A DNA stretch of 8,140 nt from Bacilli bacterium. GTDB lineage: Bacteria > Bacillota_I > Bacilli_A > RF39 > UBA660. This document shows positions 1 to 5,295 of this stretch, piece after piece. Position numbers and translations under genes: made by a program. The notes under the pieces were generated by a model that was not told where the DNA came from, searched no databases, and saw only the letters and a list, made by a program, of their open reading frames with translations. The stretch's first letter is position 1, and the number at the start of each line of letters is the position of its first letter. The stretch covers positions 1 through 8,140 of the forward strand of contig JAQUFX010000039.1 of assembly GCA_028684435.1 (NCBI GenBank), read 5' to 3'.

Positions 1-201
1 CGCTAAAGTTTTAGGCATGACTGGTTATACAGGTGGCAAATTAAAAAACATGGCTGACTATATAATGCATGTTGATGAAATGGATATGCAAATTGCTGAA
101 GATATTATATGACATTTGATCATATGATGATGAAAATATTTTATAATTATTTAGTACATAATGAAATAACTGGTAATAATGTAAAAGATGTTCATTGTTA
201 A
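1..201 (+). pseudogene. 3' end of a GmhA-like SIS-domain sugar-phosphate isomerase, frameshifted
   Basis: Reading from base 2 gives AKVLGMTGYTGGKLKNMADY followed by a segment ending MQIAEDII, then TGA at 110-112. This matches the C-terminal part of GmhA-type SIS isomerases (sedoheptulose-7-phosphate to heptose-7-phosphate), where a TG-x-x-GGK-x-x-x-x-AD strand and loop precede a final helix. From base 109 the +2 frame continues the family pattern as MTFDHMMMKILYNYLV and ends at TAA 199-201. Adding one base near 107 (for example CAT for AT) restores EDIHMTFDHMMMKI, which is the expected family sequence. A one-base deletion is therefore the simplest reading. The lost tail carries the histidine aligned with catalytic His180 of E. 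coli GmhA. TGA as Trp is unlikely, because the same frame then meets three TGA codons in a row (131-139 area) and loses all family similarity. The upstream part lies outside the window. A sequencing error is the main alternative. SIS identity is fairly sure; the exact substrate is not. Confidence 0.75.
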
Positions 202-205
202 TTTT

Positions 206-231
206 AAAAAGCACTAGATTAAGTGCTTTTT
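206..231 (+). terminator. Intrinsic terminator after the SIS gene
   Basis: AAAAAGCACT at 206-215 pairs perfectly with AGTGCTTTTT at 222-231 around the six-base loop AGATTA. The right arm supplies the T-tract and the left arm an A-tract, so it could also work on the opposite strand. It starts five bases after the TAA of the SIS reading frame and separates that gene from the acyltransferase. Confidence 0.9.
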
Positions 232-234
232 ATA

Positions 235-243
235 TGATAGAAT
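235..243 (+). promoter_or_regulatory. Putative extended -10 promoter of the acyltransferase gene
   Basis: TGATAGAAT has the TGn-TAnAAT layout of an extended -10 element. A -35 at the usual distance (TAGATT, 215-220, 17-bp spacer) matches the consensus at only three positions and lies across the terminator loop. Transcription would start near 250, which leaves a leader of about 16 bases and places the ATG at 248 outside or at the very edge of the mRNA. The same element recurs before two other genes here. Confidence 0.4.
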
Positions 244-255
244 TGAAATGTATTT

Positions 256-260
256 AGGTG
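256..260 (+). promoter_or_regulatory. Ribosome binding site that decides the acyltransferase start
   Basis: AGGTG matches part of the AGGAGGTGAT consensus and lies five bases before the ATG at 266. The alternative ATG at 248 has no recognisable Shine-Dalgarno sequence. This favours 266 as the start. Confidence 0.5.
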
Positions 261-265
261 TTATC

Positions 266-1426
266 ATGAAGGATGTAAATAAAAGAAATATTAATATAGA
301 TTTTATTAGAGTTGTTGCAGTATTTTTTGTTATTTCGGTTCATTTTTTTATGAATGTTAATTATTATGGGGAAATATTCGCAGGTAAAAGAATGTTTATT
401 TTTACGTGTTTAAGGACATTATCGATGGTATGTGTACCTTTATTTTTATTATTAACTGGATATTTAATGAAAGATAAAACATTAAGTAAAAAATATTATA
501 AAGGAATTATAAATATATTAGAAATATTTTTATTATCAAGCATATTATGTATATTATTTAACATGTATCATTTTGATGTAGAAATAACATTAAAATCTGC
601 AGTATTAAGTATTTTAGATTATACAGGTGGACCTTATTCATGGTACATTGAAATGTATATCGGCTTATTTTTACTAATTCCTTTTCTAAATATTATATGG
701 AAAAATTTAGAATCTAAAAAGCAAAAAAAAATTTTGATAATTACTTTAATTATATTGACAGTTCTACCTACTTTATTTAATATTTATGATTGGAAAACAC
801 CTGGTTTTTTCTTAAATCCTACATTATCAACTACTTATCAGCCGTTATTACCAAAATGGTGGATAAACATATATCCTATTACGTATTATTTTATTGGATC
901 ATATATAAATGAATATAATGTGAAAATTGATAAGAATAAAAATCTTTTTTTATTATTTTTATTTATTTTAATATTTAGTATTTTCAATTTTTATAGAAAT
1001 TATAATCATTCATTTGATTATGGAATTTACACTTCTTGGAATAGTTTTGAAAATGTTATTATTTCAGTTTTGGTTTTTATATTTTTATTGAATTTAAAAT
1101 TAACAAAATTAAATCTTTTTTTTAAAAAAATAATTATTAAAATAGCTGAATTATCATTAGGCACATATTTATTATCATATATTGCTGATAAATTATTTTA
1201 TCCAATATTATTAGAAAATGTAGAATCTGTTAAATTAACTTTGAATTATTTTTTACCATTTGTTATATTTATTTTTATTTATTCTAATTTATTATCATAT
1301 ATTCTATTTATTTTGATAAAAATTTATAAAAAAATAATATTAATTATTTATTCAATGTTTAAAAAAATTTTTAAAACATTTAAAATAAAAAGTAAATATT
1401 TTTTAATAAAGGAGAAAGTTAGATAA
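266..1426 (+). CDS. Acyltransferase-3 family membrane O-acyltransferase
   Basis: Integral membrane enzyme expected to move an acyl group, often acetyl, onto a surface sugar. Numbered from ATG 266 (386 aa), the N-terminus shows the family signature R-x10-H, with Arg15 and His26 in the first membrane segment. VPLFLLLTGYLM follows at about 57-68, corresponding to the usual PFF-x-x-SGYL motif. WYIEMYIGLFLLIPFL at about 126-141 is typical of WecH/OatA-like members. Roughly ten hydrophobic segments span the rest, with LSLGTYLLSY at about 296-305 near the end. The length is normal for a stand-alone member with no extracellular SGNH domain. The last 35 residues are unusually basic, with about eleven lysines. 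A longer start at 248 is possible but lacks a ribosome binding site. It lies between a terminator and a convergent gene, so it is probably monocistronic. Family assignment is firm; acyl donor and target polymer are unknown. Confidence 0.9.
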   Translation: MKDVNKRNINIDFIRVVAVFFVISVHFFMNVNYYGEIFAGKRMFIFTCLRTLSMVCVPLFLLLTGYLMKDKTLSKKYYKGIINILEIFLLSSILCILFNMYHFDVEITLKSAVLSILDYTGGPYSWYIEMYIGLFLLIPFLNIIWKNLESKKQKKILIITLIILTVLPTLFNIYDWKTPGFFLNPTLSTTYQPLLPKWWINIYPITYYFIGSYINEYNVKIDKNKNLFLLFLFILIFSIFNFYRNYNHSFDYGIYTSWNSFENVIISVLVFIFLLNLKLTKLNLFFKKIIIKIAELSLGTYLLSYIADKLFYPILLENVESVKLTLNYFLPFVIFIFIYSNLLSYILFILIKIYKKIILIIYSMFKKIFKTFKIKSKYFLIKEKVR

Positions 1427-1460
1427 AGTTTTTTTACGCATACTTCGAAAAATAATTATA

Positions 1461-1483
1461 AAAAAATTTATATAAATAAATTT
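1461..1483 (-). terminator. Weak A/T-only hairpin, possible terminator of the GT-C gene
   Basis: AAATTTAT (1464-1471) and ATAAATTT (1476-1483) form a perfect 8-bp stem with a 4-base loop. On the minus strand it is followed by further T residues (bases 1463-1461) and a T-rich stretch, as expected for an intrinsic terminator of the minus-strand gene that stops at 1498. The stem has no G-C pair, so it would be weak and may be chance in such AT-rich DNA. No better terminator was seen in the 71-base convergent gap. Confidence 0.3.
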
Positions 1484-1497
1484 AAACAATTATAATA

Positions 1498-2703
1498 TTA
1501 ACTATTATCTTCTTCTATGATGTTAAAGAAAATATTTTTACTAAAATAAACTATAGAGACTAAATATAACAATGATAAAAAAACAATATTAATAGAAACG
1601 ATAGAATTAGTTAAATAATTTGTATATGTTATGAATGAGTTGATAATAATAAATATTAAAATAAACAAATTCTTTTTGTGGCATATATAATAACTTATTG
1701 CTAATACTTCTCCTAAAAACAAATATCTTTCATGCATACTTGGCAAAACATAAGTTAATACAATTGTAAACCAAAGAGTTAACGAGATTATTTTTTCCTT
1801 ATTCCAATTGATTTTTTTATTTAATATAACAAATAAAACTATAAAACATATTAATAAAGCAAAAATTATTCCGAAATCCCTTAAATAATCACTATAATTT
1901 GGGAATAATTTATAAATATTAATAAAATTGAGTGTTAGCATTTGATAGCTTTCTATTTGATTAAAATAAATTTTTAACCAATAATTAATTGGCATACCAA
2001 GTATTAATGCTGGTAAACTTAATATTAGATTTGGAATTAATAATAATATAAAATTTAAAACAGAAAATTTTCTTTTTTCAAAATATAATATAATAAATAC
2101 TGGTAAAATAAAGATGGCTTGTAATTTAAAAGCTAAAGAAATCCCTAAAAATAAAAATGCTAATGTAAATTTATTTTTTAATAAAAAATATATTGATAAC
2201 AATGCAAATGCAGAGTATAAAGCATCACATTGTCCCCAAAATGCACTATTAAAAATTACTAAAGGTGAGATAAATACAATCATAAATGTTAATAATGAAT
2301 AATATTTATGATTTTTATTGCTTTTCATTATTTCATAAGTAAGCATTGATGCACTAATAGCTAAAAATATATCAAAAATTGTTAACATTATTTTAACAAT
2401 GTAAATTTGTTTAAATGGTAAATATGATAATAGTGAAAGTAATATTAAATAAGGAGTATTATAATCACCAATTGGATTATTTAATGCAAGTAAACCACCA
2501 TTATTTTTAAAATGATTAAACCATATTTCAATTCCGTTATAATCTGGAGTATAGAAATCATATAATTTTAATCTAGCATATAAAGCTATAATGATAATAA
2601 AAATAGTAAAAATTATTAAATTATTTTTTTTAATCCAATCCAGTATACTCTTTTCAATTTTAGAAAGTTTAAAAATGTTATTATTTTTTATAAATGAACA
2701 CAT
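1498..2703 (-). CDS. GT-C glycosyltransferase resembling the Gpi18-related/GT87 group
   Basis: A 401-aa polytopic membrane protein. After a short cytoplasmic N-terminus (about 1-28) and the first membrane segment (29-45), an outer loop holds PDYNG (53-57), with Asp54 in the position where GT-C enzymes carry their catalytic acidic residue. IGDYNTPYLILL lies at 78-89. AFWGQCDALY (154-163) and AFKLQ (191-195) match the WGQ-x-D and K-Q motifs of Gpi18-related bacterial mannosyltransferases. MHERYLF (323-329) lies in the loop before the last membrane segments. About ten membrane segments are visible. Such enzymes use a polyprenyl-phosphate sugar on the outer face of the membrane. It is transcribed against its neighbours, converging on the acyltransferase and diverging from the GtrB-like operon. 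The ATG at 2703 follows AAGGATGG, a good but very close Shine-Dalgarno match; no other nearby ATG offers a better start. GT-C class is likely; sugar and acceptor are unknown. Confidence 0.8.
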   Translation of the reverse strand: MCSFIKNNNIFKLSKIEKSILDWIKKNNLIIFTIFIIIIALYARLKLYDFYTPDYNGIEIWFNHFKNNGGLLALNNPIGDYNTPYLILLSLLSYLPFKQIYIVKIMLTIFDIFLAISASMLTYEIMKSNKNHKYYSLLTFMIVFISPLVIFNSAFWGQCDALYSAFALLSIYFLLKNKFTLAFLFLGISLAFKLQAIFILPVFIILYFEKRKFSVLNFILLLIPNLILSLPALILGMPINYWLKIYFNQIESYQMLTLNFINIYKLFPNYSDYLRDFGIIFALLICFIVLFVILNKKINWNKEKIISLTLWFTIVLTYVLPSMHERYLFLGEVLAISYYICHKKNLFILIFIIINSFITYTNYLTNSIVSINIVFLSLLYLVSIVYFSKNIFFNIIEEDNS

Positions 2704-2716
2704 CCATCCTTAATAA

Positions 2717-2725
2717 ATTATATCA
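2717..2725 (-). promoter_or_regulatory. Extended -10 promoter of the minus-strand GT-C gene
   Basis: Read on the minus strand this is TGATATAAT, a perfect extended -10 (TGn-TATAAT). No good -35 is seen at 16-18 bp. Only 13 bases separate the -10 from the ATG at 2703, so the leader would be about 6 bases and would barely include the AAGG of the ribosome binding site (2708-2711). Either the mRNA is nearly leaderless or another promoter further upstream is used. Confidence 0.5.
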
Positions 2726-2812
2726 CAAACAAATCTAAAATTATATAATAAAGTGTTTAACTCAGAAAATAATACAAAATAATGGAATTTTGACCATTTG
2801 TGTTTGATATAT
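2718..2812. repeat. Imperfect 17-bp inverted pair in the divergent promoter region
   Basis: ATTTGTTTGTGATATAA on the minus strand (2734-2718) and ATTTGTGTTTGATATAT on the plus strand (2796-2812) match at 14 of 17 positions, in inverted orientation and 61 bases apart. The left copy covers the -10 of the minus-strand gene and the right copy overlaps the -35 of the plus-strand operon. This could be a pair of operator half-sites, or only similar promoter-like AT-rich sequence. Confidence 0.35.
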
Positions 2813-2832
2813 GTATTTTATTTATGTATAAT
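2804..2832 (+). promoter_or_regulatory. Sigma-A-type promoter of the GtrB-like operon
   Basis: TTGATA (2804-2809) and TATAAT (2827-2832) are separated by exactly 17 bp, a near-consensus vegetative promoter. Transcription would begin near 2839, about ten bases before the ATG at 2849. This rules against the upstream in-frame TTG at 2798 as the start, because it lies before the -35. The leader would be very short and overlaps the GGGTG ribosome binding site (2838-2842). Confidence 0.65.
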
Positions 2833-2848
2833 TAAATGGGTGTTAACA

Positions 2849-3766
2849 ATGAAAAAGAAAAAAATTAGTATCATTGGTCAATGTTATAATGAAGAAGAAA
2901 CCATAATACTTTATTATGATGCTATGTGCAATTTAATGAAAGAAATGAAAAATGTTGACTTTGAAATTATTTTTATTGATGATAATAGTAAAGACTCATC
3001 ATTAAATATTATAAAAAAAATAGCCAAAAAAGATGAGAGAGTTAAATATATTTCGATGTCAAGAAATTTTGGCAGAGAAGCTTGTGCTATGGCTGGATTC
3101 GAAAATGCTTCAGGGGACTATTTAACCACAATGGATATAGATTTACAAGATCCCCCACATCTTCTTAAAGAAATGTATAAAGTACTTGAAGAAGGCGAAT
3201 ATGACATAGCTTCTGCTAAAGCATTAACAAGAAAAGGATATTCATTTCTTCATAAAATTTGTATTAATACATTTTATAAAATGTTCAATTCTGTTTCTAC
3301 TGTTAAAATGTACGATGGACAACGTGAATATAGATTAATGACAAGACAAGTTATAGAGTCAATTTTAAAGTTTAAAGAATACAATCTGTTTAATAAAGGA
3401 TTATTAAATGATATAGGGTTTAAATATAAATGGATAGAATATACTAATGTTGAGAGAATCAAAGGGACTTCAAAGTTTCCTTATAAACGTATGTTTAAAT
3501 ATGCAATTAATGGAATTGTTTCATATTCAACTTTTCCTTTAGTTTCATTACTAATATTATCGGGCTTATTTTTATTACTATTTGTTATTTCTTTAATAAT
3601 TTATTTGTTTTTACAAAGCACCACTTTATTATGTGTTACTATGTTTTTATTTATATTAAGTATAATTTTCTTAAATAATGGAATTATCGGGTTATATATT
3701 TCGCAAATTCATTTAGAAGTGAAAAATAGGCCTATTTATATTATTAAAGAGGACAATTTAGTGTGA
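2849..3766 (+). CDS. GT2 polyprenyl-phosphate sugar synthase, GtrB/DPM1-like
   Basis: Transfers a sugar from a nucleotide sugar to undecaprenyl phosphate at the inner face of the membrane, making the donor for outer-face GT-C enzymes. Numbered from ATG 2849 (305 aa): ISIIGQCYNEEET (6-18) is the GT2 nucleotide-binding start; FIDDNSKDSS (42-51) carries the first Asp pair; MSRNFGREACAMAGF (70-84) is typical of the GtrB/DPM branch; MDIDLQDPP (95-103) is the DxD metal site, with Ile where Ala is common; the acceptor-side motif reads YDGQREYRLMTR rather than the usual DxGDFRLMDR; RIKGTSKFPYKRMFKYA resembles the conserved R-x-x-GxSK-Y segment. Two C-terminal membrane segments follow, then YISQIHLEVKNRPIYI, the usual family ending. 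Length and layout are complete. The start at 2849 is chosen because the longer reading begins with TTG upstream of the promoter. It ends in a 4-base overlap with the next gene. The sugar cannot be told from sequence. Confidence 0.93.
   Translation: MKKKKISIIGQCYNEEETIILYYDAMCNLMKEMKNVDFEIIFIDDNSKDSSLNIIKKIAKKDERVKYISMSRNFGREACAMAGFENASGDYLTTMDIDLQDPPHLLKEMYKVLEEGEYDIASAKALTRKGYSFLHKICINTFYKMFNSVSTVKMYDGQREYRLMTRQVIESILKFKEYNLFNKGLLNDIGFKYKWIEYTNVERIKGTSKFPYKRMFKYAINGIVSYSTFPLVSLLILSGLFLLLFVISLIIYLFLQSTTLLCVTMFLFILSIIFLNNGIIGLYISQIHLEVKNRPIYIIKEDNLV
3746..3766 (+). promoter_or_regulatory. Ribosome binding site and GTGA overlap coupling two operon genes
   Basis: AAAGAGGA (3746-3753) lies nine bases before a GTG start at 3763. 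That GTG overlaps the TGA stop of the GtrB-like gene (3764-3766) as GTGA, the classic arrangement for translational coupling. It supports a GTG start for the downstream gene. Confidence 0.75.
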
Positions 3767-5292
3767 AATTAATAATAAATATTTTTAATTTTATAAAAAA
3801 ATATAAATATTATATATATTTTTTCGTATTAGTTTATGTTATTAGTATATTAACTCCATATACAGGGGATGACTATGGAAATTATATGCCAGATACTAAT
3901 ATAATTAGTGCTGCCAAAACAGCTATTAAAAATTATTTCACTTATGAAAGTAGAGTGTTTAGTAGATTTTTAATAAATATTTTAGTGTATCATAAATGGT
4001 TGTGGAATATAGTTAATGCTGCTTCGATGTTATTAATGTATTGGTGTTTTAATAAATGTGCAAATAAAAATAATAATAAATATATATATATGCTTAGTAT
4101 GATTTTAATATTATTAGTTCCAGGTTCAATGTTTGGTCAAGTGTATGCTTGGCCTACTGGAGGGTGCACTTATTTAATACCAGCATCATTAATATTGTTT
4201 TATATAACATATATTTTTAATTATAAAATAAATAAAAAGATAATCGTAGTTTTATTAGGAATTTTAAATTTTATAATTCCAATGTTTGTTGATAATTTTG
4301 GAGTTGGACTGATTATTGCAAACATTATCTTTTTAACATATTTTTTTAAAGATAAGAATAAAAGTAAAAAAATATTATTTTTTACTTTGTTATCTATTAT
4401 ATCAATTTTAATAGTATATTTTTCACCAGGATCAGCAAATAGATTGGCAACTACAGATGAATTTTCAAATTTATCAATATTAGGAAAAATAATATTTAAC
4501 TTTGATAATTTTTTTAACTATACTTTTTATGCAGTACCATTTACATTAATATTAATGATGATTATTAATATTTATGTTATTAATAAATTAATAAAACAAA
4601 ATGTAATCTTTAAAACAATACTTATATTAATTTTTTGTTTCGGGCCTTTATATACATCATTTATAGGATTGTACATGTATAATCCATTATCTGAATATAT
4701 TGCTTCATTAGATTTTTTCTGGTTAGAAAAAAATATGTTTTTAGATACATATGTTGGTCACTTATATTATTTTATATTTGCATTATTTTTCATATATAGT
4801 ATTTATTATATATATAAAAATGACTGTTTAAAATATATTGCTCTTGTAATTATCGGTGTTTCAACAAATTTTATTATGTTTCTAAGCCCAACATGGGGTT
4901 TCAGAACAACATTTTTTACAAATATAATGATATTATTAGTTTGCTTAATATTAATAAGTAAAATAATAGAAGTAGAAAATTATTTTAATACAGATTCAAA
5001 AATTATTATAAAAACTATTTATTTTATAATGATAATTTATTTATTAACCAGTTTTATTTTGATATCTAAATTCGAACAAAATAGATTATTTGATATTAAA
5101 AATCAATATAATAATGGTTACTGTGATATTTATATAAAGTCTGCACCTTTCAGAATCTTATGGAATTATAATCCGTTCACTGATTGGCATTTATATACAT
5201 ACAAAGGTTATTTGAAAAATCGAAATATTATTAATAGCGAATTAGTTGATATACATGTTGAATATTCTAAAGATATTTTTTATAGGAGGTGA
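3763..5292 (+). CDS. DUF6056-type polytopic membrane protein, GT-C-like
   Basis: A 509-aa membrane protein with about eleven to thirteen hydrophobic segments. After the first segment (about 15-30), the outer loop holds TPYTGDDYGNY (31-41) with the acidic pair Asp36-Asp37, placed like the catalytic acid of GT-C glycosyltransferases. Next come YESRVFSRFLINIL (61-74), with two arginines as in the GR-x-L-x-N region of DUF6056 proteins, WPTGGCTYLIPASL (130-143), FSPGSANR (220-227) and WGFRTTFFTNIM (378-389). These landmarks match what I recall of DUF6056 proteins in surface-polysaccharide loci, which look related to GT-C enzymes. The C-terminus (about 435-509) is hydrophilic and probably extracytoplasmic. 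It is coupled to the GtrB-like gene, which suggests it uses that enzyme's lipid-linked sugar (inference). It starts with GTG and ends in TGA, which lies inside the next gene's ribosome binding site. Family assignment is moderate; no enzymatic activity is proved by sequence. Confidence 0.7.
   Translation: MKLIINIFNFIKKYKYYIYFFVLVYVISILTPYTGDDYGNYMPDTNIISAAKTAIKNYFTYESRVFSRFLINILVYHKWLWNIVNAASMLLMYWCFNKCANKNNNKYIYMLSMILILLVPGSMFGQVYAWPTGGCTYLIPASLILFYITYIFNYKINKKIIVVLLGILNFIIPMFVDNFGVGLIIANIIFLTYFFKDKNKSKKILFFTLLSIISILIVYFSPGSANRLATTDEFSNLSILGKIIFNFDNFFNYTFYAVPFTLILMMIINIYVINKLIKQNVIFKTILILIFCFGPLYTSFIGLYMYNPLSEYIASLDFFWLEKNMFLDTYVGHLYYFIFALFFIYSIYYIYKNDCLKYIALVIIGVSTNFIMFLSPTWGFRTTFFTNIMILLVCLILISKIIEVENYFNTDSKIIIKTIYFIMIIYLLTSFILISKFEQNRLFDIKNQYNNGYCDIYIKSAPFRILWNYNPFTDWHLYTYKGYLKNRNIINSELVDIHVEYSKDIFYRR
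5284..5291 (+). promoter_or_regulatory. Consensus Shine-Dalgarno of the fusion gene
   Basis: AGGAGGTG is a full match to the anti-Shine-Dalgarno sequence, four bases before the ATG at 5296. The TGA stop of the upstream gene (5290-5292) lies inside it, so ribosomes ending there sit on the next gene's binding site. It is the strongest site in the window and suggests high translation of the fusion protein. Confidence 0.85.
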
Positions 5293-5295
5293 AAT

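Noticed and set aside
110..139. TGA read as tryptophan, which would keep the SIS frame open
   Set aside because: The read-through has a run of three further TGA codons and loses the family sequence, while the +2 frame restores it; TGA also ends two other genes here.
248..265. ATG at 248 as the acyltransferase start
   Set aside because: No ribosome binding site precedes it and it lies at the predicted transcript start, whereas ATG 266 has AGGTG five bases upstream.
1427..1460. Hairpin TTTTT(A)CG / CGAAAAA in the convergent gap as a terminator
   Set aside because: The stem is interrupted by a bulge and no T-tract follows it on either strand.
2114..2302. 62-codon open frame on + inside the minus-strand GT-C gene
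   Set aside because: It lies wholly antisense to a well-supported gene, has no ribosome binding site and no recognisable protein features.
2798..2848. 17-residue N-terminal extension of the GtrB-like protein from a TTG at 2798
   Set aside because: The TTG lies upstream of the -35 of a near-consensus promoter, has no Shine-Dalgarno sequence, and the family normally begins right before the ISIIxxxYNEE segment, which fits ATG 2849.
3274..3462. 62-codon open frame on - inside the GtrB-like gene
   Set aside because: Antisense shadow of a conserved GT2 gene, with no ribosome binding site or family signal.
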